A stretch of 64,000 bases of DNA, taken from the NCBI RefSeq assembly GCF_028372415.1, contig NC_092872.1, positions 395,719,853 through 395,783,852 on the forward strand, read 5' to 3'. This DNA comes from Notamacropus eugenii (lineage: Eukaryota; Chordata; Mammalia; Diprotodontia; Macropodidae). The notes beneath the pieces are model-generated. The model worked only from the letters and a program-made list of their open reading frames with translations. It made no database searches and was not told the DNA's origin. Positions within the stretch are counted from its first letter, which is position 1; every line of letters starts with the position of its first letter. Positions 45,590 through 58,520 of this stretch are shown here, piece by piece. The position numbers and the translations under genes are program-made.

Positions 45590-47727
45590 CCCAATCTCGG
45601 GAGTGTATAGCAGGAGGGAGGCATGCACAGTTTTATAGCCACTTGAACATAGATCCAAATTATTCTCCAGGATAGTTGAATTTGTTGATAGCTCCACCAA
45701 GTGTTTCTTATTCTAGGCCAGTACCCTATCGACTGCCCCACCTAACTGCCGAAGTTGACTCTCCAGAATTCTCTAAATATACTAACATTTCACCCTTTAA
45801 AAGATGTTTTCTTTCTTCATTGACTATGCTTATTTCTTCAGTTTCTTTTCCTATCTTATTGCTACAGCTAGTCTTTTTTATACAATACTGAGTAATAACT
45901 AAAAATGGATATACTTCACTTGATCTCATTGCGAAGGCTTGAAGTTTACTTCCATTTCACATAAATTGGTTTTATTTGGATGCTATTTATCATCAAAAGA
46001 ATGGCTTCATTGATTCTTGTACATTCTATTTGTTTTTCTTTATTGGAATGGATTATTGTAGTTTGTCAAAAGTTTTTTTCTGCATTTATTGATATAATCA
46101 TATGATTTTTTTTTAATTGACAAGGTCAGTTATGCTGATAGTTATCCTAATATCAAACCAACTATTAATTCCTGGTATAAATCCCAGCTGATTAGAGTGT
46201 ATGATTTATGTGACATACTGCTATAATCTTCTTGCTATTATTTTATTTAAAATTTTATTGCTAGTAATTTGATTTTCTTTTTTTTTAATCTAATTAACCA
46301 ATGGTTTATCTTTTTTTTTTTGTGACACCAACTTCTAGTTTTATTTATTAGTTTAATAGTTTTAGTACTTTCAATTTTATTCATCTCTCCTTTGGTTTTC
46401 AGGTTTTCCATCTGGTGTTTGATTGGGAATTTTAAACTTGTTCTTTTTGTAGCTTTGTTTTAGTTGCATACACAACCTATTCATCTGTTCTTTCTCTCTT
46501 TTATTCATGGATTCATTTAGACATATAAAACTTTCCCCAAGTACAGCTTTGGCTATATCCCACAAATTTTGTAATGCTCTTTAGGTTTTATACCCCTTTT
46601 TTCCATTTAGCCAATTCTTGCTTTTAATGTTTTGTTTTTTCATTATTTTTTTGCCTCTTTTTGTTGTGATGTTAATTCTCTTTTCATAATTTTCTTTCTT
46701 TGCTTTTATTTCTTTGCCTAATTTTTCCTCTACCATGCACATTTGATTTTGAAAATCAGTTCTTATCTCTTCCAGGAATTTTGATTGGGTTTATGTCCAA
46801 TTCACATTTTTCTTTGAGGCTTTACTTGTTGCTGCTTTACCTTCATTGTCTTTTTCTGAGCCTGTGTCTTGATCTTCCATATGGTTATAGCAGATTTTTA
46901 TGGTTAGTTTCTTTTCCTTTTTTGCTGTTCTTTTTCCTGTACTTTTTCTTTATTTGAATTTTTTGTTCATATTAGTCTAGGTTCATGGTGCAGAGAGAGG
47001 AGGGACACTGTCAAGCTTTAGACTCTTTTTGCATTGCAGTTTTCAGAGCTAGTTCTTAAGAGTTTGAAATTTTCATTGCTTTGAGGTGTGGTCATTGGTC
47101 TTTTGACCTTCACTCAAGTCCTTACCCAGGCTGGCCCCTAATCTCTATGGATTGCAGTCAATACTTATTCTCAGGGTTCCTCAGTCCTTGAGGCCAGAAT
47201 TAATACTTCACCTCAGGGCTTCCACTCTATCTTAACCTAACGTATTCTCTGCCCTTTAATTATGACCCAGGAGTGAGTATAGGTAATGAAATTGCTAAAC
47301 AGTTGTTCCTCAAGGCTCCCATTACCTCTTGCCCAAAAATGTTCTTCTCTGATCATGAAAAATGATCCAGATATTGGTTTAGGCTAACCAGAGTTGTTAA
47401 AGAGTCTGGTCCAATTTTCAGTACTAGAATTGGTACCTTATAATCCCCTTACCATTTCTGGCCTCAGAGTTCCTGAAGCTTCTGCTACTTTTGTCCCACT
47501 ATTGGTGTTTCATACATGTGGGTTCCAGGTCAAACTCCACTCCTACGTCACAGATCTCTTTTTTAAACCTCCTATGTTGTCTTCAATTGGAAGAACAGTT
47601 CACTCTAAACTTCTGTTGGTTCTGCCACTCCAAATTTCAATTTTAAGCATTATTTTTAAAGTATTTAGAGGGGAAAATTTGGAAAGCTCAGCTCTCTCTG
47701 TTCTGCCATTTTGGCTCTGTCCCCAGA
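45590..47727 (-). mobile_element. Decayed LINE-1, minus strand, with both ends present
   Basis: On the minus strand the element begins at about 47727 with GGGGACAGAGCCAAAATGGC, a worn L1 5' end. A 5' UTR follows to about 46980, then a coiled-coil ORF1 N-terminal part (46600-46960), then ORF2: 46377-46565 reads MWDIAKAVLGESFICLNESM, matching [20 protein letters not shown]. Weak RT-like sequence follows at 45900-46250, and a 3' scrap at 45610-45710. Large internal deletions remove the ORF1 C-terminus, the endonuclease and much of the RT. The + strand ORF at 47394-47789 across its 5' UTR is spurious. Confidence 0.72.
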
Positions 47728-48280
47728 AGTTCCTAGGTGTTAATTTGTTATTTGACTCTATGAAAATGTTTGCATGTTTATTTACATAATTCGAACATTG
47801 AATACTCCTTTGGCATAATGTGCCTAACCTACCTTTATCTTAAATTATATTATACATAATAGATTTTTTCTTAGCAAATCAATCATTTCCAATTTAAATT
47901 TATTATGAAAGAGAGATATTTTTAGTCATTTAGATGACAAGACAAGGGTTAGTAAAATCTGAGAATTTGAATGATTTCTTTGACAATATTAGAAAATTTT
48001 AAATTTAGATTAACAACTAAGGTACCCTCCAACAACACATGAAAAAGCACAGGACCTATTAACAGTAATCAGTTTTATTGCGAAGGTTTTTTACAGTTTA
48101 TAAAGCTTTCTCCTCATATTAATAATGTGAAATAAGGAGTACAAATATTTTCATTCACATACTAGGACTCTGAATTGTGACTTTGTTAGAATAACTCTCA
48201 GATCTTTGGACTTCAAGTTCATTACTTTTTTATTACAAAACATTTCCTGACAAGATAGGGATGTGCACATTGTTTATATA
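47728..48280. other. Unassigned AT-rich interval
   Basis: No gene or repeat recognised. Confidence 0.5.
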
Positions 48281-48355
48281 CAGGGTATCCCAAAATTTTA
48301 TTGCAATTTTAAGTTAGTAAAATGTAAAACTGAAATGACTTTTTAGATACACCAT
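48281..48355. mobile_element. Mariner-type palindromic MITE
   Basis: Begins at a TA dinucleotide with CAGGGTATCCCAAAATTTTA and TTGCAATTTTAAG. The second half, AATGTAAAACTGAAATGAC then TTTTTAGATACACC, is the decayed inverted repeat. This matches the 80-bp hairpin design of Tc1/mariner-derived MITEs with CAGGGTGTCCCAAAAGT termini. No transposase. Confidence 0.72.
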
Positions 48356-49074
48356 TTATTAAAAAAAATACTATTATAGCCTGATACTGTAAGAAGAGAC
48401 TCCACAAATACTTTCCTATTCTTTCCCGGTGATGCATGTCTTATACCTTGCATAGTTCGGAGCCAAAGATCATGTACTGTATCTGGGGATGATATCCTAC
48501 TTTCTTTATCTGATTTGCTAGCATTTCCTCTTACATATTTTGAATACTTGATTTTTCTTTTTATTAGAAGATGAAGGTATCATTCCTGGTTATCACTTGT
48601 TCTCAACTGAGTGAAATTGGGTTATAGGATTTCATATTTCCAATGACCTTTACAACAGTAAATTAAAAAGATCAGACAAAATTCCCTCTCACTGAATCAG
48701 TTTTCTTTTTGTATACTTTAGACAAAAGAAAAAAATAAAGATGCCGTGGTGTGAGCTTAATTAAAGTCAATGGAGAGTTTAAAAGAAGGAAAAGGCATGT
48801 TGTTTCTTAATTGTGTTACTGGCTTTATGTAATGATTCTTTGCAGCTCACCCTTTATAATGCAAATGGTATTTATCTATTTTATGACTATTTTAACAACA
48901 GTTCATTAAAAGATAAAAAAAAGAGATAACCTCTTCAAGTGTTTATTTCAGAATTCACAACATCAGCTGAAGGTAGAAAATAATTTGTGTCTGGCTAACA
49001 GTTATGTCAACTACTGTTTATTCAATTTCATGAACTAGGTTAGAATTGAAGGGGTTTTATTTTTTTGTTTATTG
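48356..49074. other. Unassigned interval
   Basis: No gene or repeat recognised. Confidence 0.5.
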
Positions 49075-49212
49075 TTGTTCTATTTAGTACTTGTATGACC
49101 TTGTCCAAGTCATCTAAATTTTCTGACCCTGAGTTTCCTGTCTTTAAAATATGATAACTGGATCAAGGGATCCCTGAAACACTTTCCACTCTCTAAGTTA
49201 TATAATCCTGCT
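49075..49212 (+). mobile_element. MIR SINE
   Basis: Carries TATGACCTTGTCCAAGTCATC, CTGAGTTTCCTGTC and TTTCCACTCTCTAAGTTATA in MIR order. Confidence 0.75.
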
Positions 49213-49604
49213 GGAAAGAATTTTATTCCTCTATGATTACATATCATTTTAGAGTCAGACAAATAAATCTCTATTTTCCCATTAAAATTAAGGTCACTTT
49301 GGGATTATTTTCATTTAGGAAATTTTATAGAAGGATTGACCTCCTGACACTCTAACTGTGATCTTACTTTATCGTTCAGGGATAGAGCATGGTTTATATA
49401 TTTTAATGGCTGAAATGTAAAATGGATGGTTAGAATGTTAGTATTATATTCACTTAAATGGATTTTAAATGAGGAAGACTTTAGAATTTGGAATTTGGAA
49501 ACTTTTTCATAATGCTTGACCAAACAAGGAATGGGAAGTGGTATCAAAAAGACAATTTGTTAATACTAAAAGAGAAAGAGAACCAGAGATAATTACAACA
49601 TTTC

Positions 49605-49765
49605 ATAATACATAGAGAGTTGGCCAAGGAGACGGGAGGATCTAGATTCTGATTCTGCTCTGTCATAGGCTAGCTGTGTGACCACAGACAAATCATTTAC
49701 ACTCTTATTAACCCCAGCAATTCTGTGTAAAAGTGACTGAGGTTCTGTACTGGTGAAGAAAACTG
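49605..49765 (+). mobile_element. Marsupial tRNA-derived SINE, diverged
   Basis: GGCTAGCTGTGTGACCACAG and CAAATCATTTACACTC with a preceding worn tRNA-like head, then TTCTGTACTGGTGAAG. Resembles the copies at 53880 and 58265. Confidence 0.6.
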
Positions 49766-50005
49766 TCATACCATGTATTACCAACTATATGAAATCATAC
49801 ATTTCAACTGAAAAAAAATTCTTAGTTATAATAGACATATAGACATTTCATTTCAGAACTTCCTAGCAGTCATAAATAGTTCATCTCATCATTAACCCAA
49901 GCAAAAATATCAATTTGGTAATGATCAATTTGTCCATTTTGGGTTAAATTTTTATGACTCACTAGTTGGTATTGTTTCCACAGCTGAGTTCATCAGTTGC
50001 ATACC

Positions 50006-50189
50006 TCTTGTTGTTTAGTTGTTTCTGTAATGTTCTGTTCTTTGTGACCCCATTTTAGGTTTTCTCAGCAAGGATAGTGGAGTGGTTTGCCATTTCCTTC
50101 TCCAGTTCATTTTATAGATGAGGAAATTGAGACAAGCAGGGTTAAATGATTTGCCCGTAGCACTTTATCTACTGTGCTACTAGATGCCT
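50006..50189 (-). mobile_element. Marsupial tRNA-derived SINE, minus strand
   Basis: Reverse complement of the 19481-19735 family: GTTCTTTGTGACCCCATTTTAG, GGAGTGGTTTGCCATTTCC, TTCTCCAGTTCATTTTATAG, GAGGAAATTGAGACAAG, then a worn head ending CTACTGTGCTACTAGATGCC. The middle is partly deleted. Confidence 0.85.
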
Positions 50190-53054
50190 ACATTTTGGTA
50201 AAGGGATTCATCTTTTTTAAAATGATAGAAAACACACTGAATTCATAAAGATTAGTGTACCTTTCTAAGAAAGCTTCATATAGTGTATATAATATGGAAC
50301 AGTTCTACTATTTTAAGTTAAAAATAAAACCTTATTAGTGTTTCATAAAAAAAGCCAGAAAGTGCGTAGAGAGTAGAATCAAGATCATTGTGATTGGTAT
50401 CTAGCTAATATATAATGACCATTCTTTCTAAGAAAATTGAATTTAAAGTTTCCTTCACCATACTAAACTTTTCACTAATTTAACATTTCAAAGTATTTGA
50501 CTCCATAATTATTTCTAGAAGAAAATAGTCTTGAGTGAAAAATGTTTTCATAATTTTGAAAATGTCCATTTTTAGAATTCAAAAACTCTCTTCTATTATG
50601 AGAATAAAATACATCAGCTTTACACCTTCATACAGGAATGGCTTTAAGTAAGCTAAAGTCTTCAGCTCATTCAGAGACACACAAACACACACACTTTATT
50701 GTTTCAGAACTATCTAAAACCTTAAACCTATTTCCCAAGGTATGCTTCCAAAGTGCAACAAGAGGGCTGTTGTTTTAGAATATGAAAGGGACTCGTAAAT
50801 GATGGTTCTTATTAAGCATCGCTGTGAATTTTCCTTTTTTAATGGAGATGAAAAACACGTATTTTGTATAGAGTTTTGTTTTGACTCAACCTGCCATGAA
50901 GCTGTTTAAATCAAGTCTTATACCCATATTATTCAGATTGCCAAAAACATCAAAACAGCAACAAAGGAAAATCTAACCTTGAATTTTCAGCTTGTATTTC
51001 AGCCCTTGTAAACAAGTTACCATGGAGATGATACTCAAGTGAGATACAGACTTGACTCATAACAGCTACAGTGTCTGGACCGACAGCGCAGTATGACATG
51101 GCATTGGTGCTACTCGTAACAAAATATACATATATAATGCTAGACTTAAAATTATGAAAAATACCATGAAAAAGCATAGAAATTGTCTAAAAAACCCTGA
51201 ATTGCTTAAAAAGCAATGTAGATAGTAAGCAAGAATGAAGGATAACTTGTCTGAAGTTTACAAATTAAATTAGTTTTGTTGGAGATTTGAAATATGAATT
51301 TAAGATCTTTATATCTTATTAGAAAAATAAAGATCTGAGAGACAACTTGACTACAATTTTAAATGATTTTTCTTAGCAAATTGTTCCAAAGAATGCTGAA
51401 TTGTACTGCTTGAAGGAAGTTAACACTAAACAAAAGCTGTCATTATTGACCACAGCTTATGCCTTCTGTGTCTTCTGCTGTGTGTTTGGAAATACAATTG
51501 TACAAAGAACTGTTAGAAATAAGGGGTATCCATTATTTTTTGACCTACTTATCATTTTGAAGATTATGGGAAAAGTGCAACTAGGAGAAAAAATCTATTT
51601 CTTTGTTTTTCTTTCACTGTAATTTTTTTCATTTTTCATAACTAAAGGATTAATATTCTTATCATTTTATAGCATCAATAGTATTGAAGTCCTCCCCCCA
51701 AAAAAGAAATATCTGAAGTACTATTCATTGGCTACATAATTCTGAAATTTTCAGGTATACATGAATTTGTATGAGGTGTGGCTTACTGAAATATGTGTAA
51801 AAAGAGTGGGATTTCTTGAGTACAACAAAGCATAGAAATTCATAAACTGGTAGAAAGGAAAAGGCTTATGGAAAGGTCTAGATAGTCATCACATTCATTT
51901 TATAAATGCATTTTAGACACTGATTTTTAAAATATCCTTATTCCCATTCTGCATCCTATAATTCACTGTTTTATTATTTAGAATTTGTGCTTTGGGTTTG
52001 GAGTAAGCTGCATATGGGACACATCTATGTTAAGATGAGAGAGAAAAGGAAGGAAATTAAAAAAAAAAAACAGGATACCAGTCTATCATGTGTAGTGCCA
52101 ATGCAATATTCACAGTACCTATGGCAGCCATGAATATCCTGGTGCAATTCTGAATCACAAAATACAACAGACTCACCACTGTGGAAGACAGAACCAAAAC
52201 ATCTATTTAGATGCCAGAAAGCCAAATCCATCATAGTAACAAGATTCTTTATAGGGGACAACACCATACCCAAGCCTTGCCTATGCTAGGGCCTTCCCAC
52301 AAATAAACAAACAAACAGACAGACACTCAAGAACCTAGCTGTCTGCCTCCTCTCTCTCCCTCAGTTCTGATTGCTCTGACCAAATTTCCTCTCAGCTCTG
52401 CTCTAGCTAGGCCCTTTCTGTCCCACTCTTCCTATTCCATATGACTTGGACTCTTGTAACTCAGGCTTCCACATGATTTAAGCAGGTCACATGGGACTGT
52501 TAATGGATGGGAAAGATCCTCCCATTAAGAAGCATAATTACATTAACGTAAGCTAAAATGCATTATCAAAACACCCAGGCACTATCTCTAGCCTAAACAA
52601 TATTTTACGTGGTGATATCGTCAAATCATGGTTGAAGTCACAAAACAAAATGATGGTGTTAGTGATATGATAAATACACTAAATAACATGGGATTTCAAA
52701 ACTTTCTTTGACTACGTAGCTGTTCAGAAATATTCTTCTGCATTTATTTTATATATGTACATATATAGATATGTACATGTATATGCACATATGTGGCTGG
52801 TATATATATACATATATATATGTGTGTGTGTGTACATATACACACATATATACAAAACACACATATGTGAAAATTTTATGCACATTGGACAGTATCTAAT
52901 TTATATAAATTTTATGTAAATTTTCTAAATATATGTCTATGTTTTAATGTAATTATTAATATATAGATAAATTTATATACATACATATATGTATATATAT
53001 TAGAAAAATAGCTTTAAAAACTGCTCCATTTATGTCCCTTTTGTCCTTTACATT
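50190..53054. other. Long single-copy interval, no gene recognised
   Basis: Contains TA/TG/CA microsatellite at 52745-53000. Positions 52020-52500 have a distinct, less AT-rich composition and may be a repeat I cannot name. Positions 50990-51120 include GTTACCATGGAGATGATAC, a partial RFX X-box-like motif. The ORFs at 50950-51177 (minus) and 52025-52273 (minus) have no family signal. Confidence 0.45.
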
Positions 53055-53590
53055 TTCTTCTGTGCATTAAAATAAGTTTTATTGATGTTCTTTTGGGGAA
53101 TCTTATCTGCCACTAGCCATCCCAAGTCCTCCTTATAACCAGTATTTATAGTCCAAAATATACAAATGGATACATTGGCAATGTCTGAGAATACTTATTT
53201 AATTCTGCATTTTCAGTCCATTACCTCTTCTTCAAGGTGAGGTAAATATTTTCTTAACCATATTTTCATAACTTTCATCAAAGTCATTGTTTTTTGATGT
53301 TTTGTTCATTAATGAAGTATTTTCCTTCATATTATTTTTGTCTTCACCTCAATTATTCCTTTTCTGTTGATTTCACTTGATGTATAAGCTGTTCCATATT
53401 TCTCCTAATTCTGTCATATTTGTGATTTCTACTTTCACAGTAATATTTTAGTATATGTATTTATACACATATGCATATACACATGTGTATGTATACACAT
53501 GCACATATATATATATATATAGACATATATGCATCATAATTAGTTTAGATATTCTTCAGCTGGTGATCAACTATTTTACTTCCAAATAAA
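53055..53590 (-). mobile_element. LINE-1 3' UTR fragment, minus strand
   Basis: Starts with AAGTTTTATTGATGTTC, the reverse of an L1 3' terminus, and continues with CTGCATTTTCAGTCCATTACC and similar pieces of the older L1 3' UTR. A TA/CA tract at 53452-53525 interrupts it; positions 53540-53575 may be ORF2-end sequence. Moderate certainty. Confidence 0.5.
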
Positions 53591-53599
53591 TATCTAACA

Positions 53600-53705
53600 T
53601 GCAAGACATATAAATGGTTGAAGCGAATCTATTATAACAAACGTCATTCCCCCTTTGAATAAATGGTCAAAACATAAGAATAGGAAATTCCCCAATGCCT
53701 TGTTC
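53600..53705 (+). mobile_element. Short LINE-1 ORF2 scrap
   Basis: ACGTCATTCCCCCTTTGAATAAATGG and CAAAACATAAGAATAGG match the [15 protein letters not shown] coding segment of the young L1 (28263-28300). Confidence 0.7.
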
Positions 53706-53879
53706 TCCTAGTGTGTAAGTGATATTAAAATAATTTTGTTGTTTGATGTCATGGTTTCAACCATGTTTTAGAGATAATGAGTCAACAAATCAGAACCTTA
53801 TATAATTTTTGCAAGAAGACACATTGTTCAGAATTTTGTTACCCTTCTAATTATATGGAATACCTTCTCCTAATGGAGA

Positions 53880-54095
53880 TATGGGTTGGCATAATGAATA
53901 GAGAACTAACTTAAGCCAGGAAGACTTGGTTTCAAGTCATGTTTTGATATAGAATGACAGTTAGACCTTGGATATTTCATTTAACTTCTGTGTCCTAGGA
54001 AAAATTCTGACTATAGATTTCATGCTTTTACCTGAATTGGTAGAGATTCCCCTGTGCCAATGAAATCAAAGGGTTAGTCCCTATCTCTATCATGA
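53880..54095 (+). mobile_element. Marsupial tRNA-derived SINE
   Basis: Head GGGTTGGCATAATGAATAG, GACTTGGTTTCAAGTC (box B-like), TGGATATTTCATTTAAC, then GAATTGGTAGAGATTCCCC and CCAATGAAATCAAAGGG. Same family as 58265-58520. Confidence 0.75.
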
Positions 54096-54217
54096 TAGAA
54101 CAATATTTTTTAATTTTTTCTTTTTTTCTATTTCATCTTTACTTCTACTTTTATTTGTTCATCTACTCGTATGTCCAACACAATCACATTTTAATACTAA
54201 ATAAATTACAGCTTTCT

Positions 54218-54332
54218 AGAAGGAAGGAAGGAAGGAAGGAAGGAAGGAAGGAAGGAAGGAAGGAAGGAAGGAAGGAAGGAAGGAAGAAGGAAGGAAGGAA
54301 GGAAGGAAGGAAGGAAGGAAGGAAGGAAGGAA
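54218..54332. repeat. (GGAA)n microsatellite
   Basis: About 28 GGAA units with one interruption near 54284. Stop-free phases give spurious ORFs on both strands. Confidence 0.97.
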
Positions 54333-54394
54333 TCTTTTTAAGGAATAAGCACTTATTAAGCATCAATCCTGAATCAGGTACTGTGATGTACAAT

Positions 54395-54600
54395 TTGTAA
54401 ATATTATCATATTTAATCTTCACAGCAACCTTGGGAATACATGTTATTATTATCCTCATTTTACAGCTGAAAAAACTTAGGCAAAAAGAATTTAAATGAT
54501 TTGCACAAGATCACACAGCTAATAAGCGTCTGAGGTCAGGTCTCAACTTAAGTCTTCTTGATTCGAGGCCCAACAGTCTATCCATTGCAGAACTTACTAC
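54395..54600 (-). mobile_element. MIR-type SINE, minus strand
   Basis: TTATTATCCTCATTTTACAGC, CACAAGATCACACAGCTAA and CAACAGTCTATCCATTGCA follow the reversed MIR order closely. Sequence 54335-54394 (AGCACTTATTAAGCATC) may belong to the same or a neighbouring repeat. Confidence 0.85.
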
Positions 54601-56532
54601 CTCTGTTCTGATTTTTATAGCTACCTCTTCTTTGTATTTCCCCCAATAAACTAATTTTTCTTGTGGGGTAATTTTGTACACCTATATTTTGAGCCAACAT
54701 TGTTCTGGGCTTGCCTGCCTCCTTATGTTTCACTCTTTGTGTTAGTATTTCAAGAAGTAGTCAGTTCTGTCTCCTGCCTGAGTAGATCAAGGAGTGACAG
54801 CCCAGCCACTTTGGAGGTAACCGTAGGAGGAACTGCTATAGATTAAAACTAAACCCTCACTAGTACCCAGTGAAATCAGCATAGCTGAGAAGTATTAAAA
54901 ATAATAAGTTTCAGAACAATTCCAAATACTATTTCACCCTTATGAATTAAAGATAATGAAGTGAGAAATAGAATCTCTACTCATGGATGTACCAGATTCT
55001 TCCATGAGGCTTGCCACCTTGCCAGTTTTGAAATAAGATGTATAAAGTAGGAAGTTTTATAGGTTATAGGTAACACTCATATTAAAAAGGAGCTTTATTG
55101 CTAACCATTTGAGATGCAAGAAAGCTCTCTGCCACAAAAAAATTGGATGACCATGTGTGCTGACAGCTCCCTTGTGTTATAAAAATAATGCAAACAATAT
55201 TTTTTCACCCAAAACAAAATTGGTTAAAATTACATTTTCCCAAGTCATATGGAAATGCACTAATTTGTAACTTTCGAAAGCCAACACATTTATGCTTCAG
55301 AGATACATAATTTAGTAACAAACAGCAGACTGAATTTTGAGCAGGTTTTAAAAATGGGTACAATAGCCTTCTCAGACTTCAAATGAGCCTAGAAAATTCT
55401 CTTGGTATTCTCTCCCACATGAAATGGAATGGGTAACATTTCCTTGAAGTTTTTCAACAGGATGAAGTGAAAAAAAGTGAAAAAAGTCTTACATATTTGT
55501 GTGATGTACTTAAAGTCTCTACTTACTAAAAAGCTTACATATATTATCTGGAAAATTTTATTTTAATGATGATAATTCCCCCATGAAACTAGGGAAAAGC
55601 ATCTTGTTATGCTTTTTCAGAATTGATGCCTATGGTGTTTAAAGTAGCTAGGGTCTAGAATGATGATAACCAGGTCTACAGATTAGAGGATTTTAGGGAA
55701 AGGTTTAATTATGCCCTCAGAATAATGAACAGGACAACCACAATAAAGTTTGCCAGACCCAATATCTAACAATGAAATATATACAGTTTTCTAAACCAAA
55801 GGCACCATTGATCCAGCGTTTTCTCCCATCCTTTGATTGATTTTGCAAGAACTGAACAGATTGTCTATACCGCAATTGTGCCACAAGGCGTTATTACTGC
55901 CACAGATTAGGCAATTCAATGGAATAAATCAACATTTTTTTTCCCTCTCATGATTGCATATGCATTCTGTTTATCTTTCAGTACACTGAATAATGAAGGA
56001 ATGTTCACAGCTTAGAATATAACTTTCATTTGCATGTCCCAATTCCTTTCAACTCTGAATGAGATGATGCTGCTGTAGCAAATAGCAATTTGTTATAATT
56101 ATTAAAAATATGCTTTATATATGGGCACACAAACATATATGTGTATATATGTATATTATGTATATATGTATATATATGTGTGTGTGTGTATATATATATA
56201 TATACATATTTAACCTTTACCCAATCATTGTTAGTCTATTTTCTATAAGTATGTGGTGGTGAAAGCTACACAATGAGAAAATTCTTTAAAGGTAATCTCA
56301 GTGACTCATATCACTCATAAGACTGGGGATACAAAGCCAGTCTTTAAACTTTAATAGCCCAAATTTACACTTAATTTCCTTTTAAAAATACACTAAGTCA
56401 TCAATATCTCTAAATTTTGTAGTCCCTTTGAACCTGAGATTCAAAAAGTTTTATGTTAGAAAAAAGTAAAAATATTTGTCCTCACTTCTTTCCTTCCCTA
56501 GTGACAATATAAATTTCATAGTTTGTGTGCAT

Positions 56533-56567
<35 letters not shown>

Positions 56568-56959
56568 TTCCTCCTCCCCAAAAGAGGCAATAGATGAGAA
56601 AGCCTCTGAAATATGTTTTTTTGGGTTTTTTTTTAACCTGAAGTACTCTAATATATCACTATCTATACCCCAACCACTTTAACTTCATTCTTGGGTTAGA
56701 AGTGGAGAGGTAATGAAGACATTTCTCTCTGTTAGGTATAACAGTATTTTGCATAATTGTATGTTGCATAATTGTGGTCTATTTTAAGTTGTTATTTAGT
56801 TCTCAAACAGTGACTTGTAAAAAAATCATAATTGTACATAAACCGAACTTATTAAAGCTCTAGTTTTGAGATTATGGAATTCATTCCAAAGAAATAAAAG
56901 AAACTTATATGAGGAAATATCTACTCGTCTTTCTAATTTGTATTTCTAAATGTTAGTTA
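54601..56959. other. Single-copy interval, possible conserved non-coding DNA
   Basis: TA/TG microsatellites at 56135-56205 and 56535-56563. Positions 55790-56060 carry homeodomain-, POU- and octamer-like words (TGATTGCATATGCATTC, CATTTGCATG, GCAATTGTGCC) and look non-repetitive. No gene recognised. Confidence 0.4.
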
Positions 56960-57090
56960 GATTGCCCATTACTTGAAGTCTTCCAGCAAAGACTGAATGA
57001 CAATTTCATGAGAATGTAATTGAAAGAATTCCTGTCTGAGTACTAGTTGAACTAGGTGACCTTTCCAATTCTACAATTCTTCTGTGACAT
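56960..57090 (+). mobile_element. MIR/THER-type SINE or L2 tail
   Basis: GAAGTCTTCCAGCAAAGACTG, ATTCCTGTCTGAGTACTAG and TTGAACTAGGTGACCTTTCC are in the order of this tail; a similar tail lies at 62640-62755. Confidence 0.6.
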
Positions 57091-58264
57091 TGGCTATACT
57101 TAGGACAAGTTTATTTAATTATTGGAAGATTAAGAAAATTTGGAATGATTCCTCTACTTTTACATACAAATATTCACTTAAAATTTGTAAGTATTTCATT
57201 ACAATATTGGGTAACTGATTTTGAAACAAAAAAAATGAGTTAGTCTTGGACAAGTTCTATCTGTGTATCTCTTCAATAAGTCAATTTTAGGTTAAAAGGC
57301 ACTTCCAAAGTTGACTGGAGTATATTATGAAAATATGATATTTTCACATATCTTCTGGTTCATCTCCTACCATCTTTGGTGTGGCATACTAAGCTTAGAT
57401 ATGCCAAGCTTCAGAATATCTGCACCCAACATAACATTTTTATTGTAAGTAAATACAGTTTCTTATGACTACCTGGGGTGGATGTGGAGGAGAAATGGAG
57501 AATTTCTAGTCATTTGAATTGAATTTTCAGATGCATAATCTTCAAAGCCTGCTATATGAATTTTTTTCCTGCTCAGAGTTTGGGCACAATATTACATCTT
57601 TGCAAGCAATAATGGCACCTAGAATTTATATGTCTTTCTTCTGATCAAACTAGGAAACTTCTTTCCTGAATCTAATTTTATTCATTACTACAGTATATCA
57701 AAGGGATAGGGTTTATTTTCCTACCTTACATATGGTAAATCTTAGACATATCAAGAATGTATGACTAGACTTTTTTTAGATTTCAGGAAATGGTTGGCAA
57801 CCAGAATACTCCAAATTTGATTTTTTTTTTTGGTTAACCCAGTATTTTCTTCACTAGGCTTCCTTTCCTTTCAGCCCATTCTGCAAGAGCTAGATCACTT
57901 GCATGATATTAGGATAAGAATGAGCTAAGTCTTAAATCCTTCACTATTGCCTGTTCTTACTCTGATCCGTATGTTATCACCTAAATTGATAACAATCTTG
58001 AATTCTCCTGTGCCAGCTATTCCATTTCATATTATCATGCTATAGTGAATTTTAAGTCTGACATAAACTTCTTGGCAAAGTAAGAGAAAATATCAACTCA
58101 AATGAAGAATTCAAGACACCTCATATAGGGAGAGATGAAAAACAGCAGTTTATTTCAGTTTTACGTAGATTAAAATAGATATGTTCTGGATGAAAAAAAT
58201 TGTTTGAAGTAATAAAAAATGCCTTGATAAAACATTTGGATTTTGAATATATGCCTAAAGGGCT
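57091..58264. other. Unassigned interval
   Basis: No gene or repeat recognised. Confidence 0.5.
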
Positions 58265-58520
58265 GGAATGATAGATGACTTGGTTTGGAGTCCAGGATAC
58301 CTTGTTTTAAGTCCTGCCTCTGACATAGAAAGGCTGTGTAACCTTGGGCAAGCCACTTAGATGTTCAGTGCTCCAGGGCAGCCTCTTTGGACAAGCCACT
58401 TACTTAGACTCTTAGTGCTTCTTAAGATAAGGTTATAAAATATTTTCTGACATGCGCTAGTAGAAGGAATATTAATACTAGGAATTTCCTCAAACTGATA
58501 TGATGAAAGAGTTGGACCAA
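58265..58520 (+). mobile_element. Marsupial tRNA-derived SINE with internal duplication
   Basis: CTTGTTTTAAGTCCTGCCTC (box B-like), GGCTGTGTAACCTTGGGC, AAGCCACTTAGATGTTCAG, with AAGCCACTTACTTAGACTC repeated about 55 bp later, then a worn tail. Confidence 0.7.

Noticed and set aside
47394-47789. 131-codon + strand ORF
   Set aside because: Lies over the 5' UTR of a minus-strand L1; no protein family features.
52020-52500. Possible old LTR or other repeat on composition grounds
   Set aside because: No terminal motifs, target duplication or family match that I could support.
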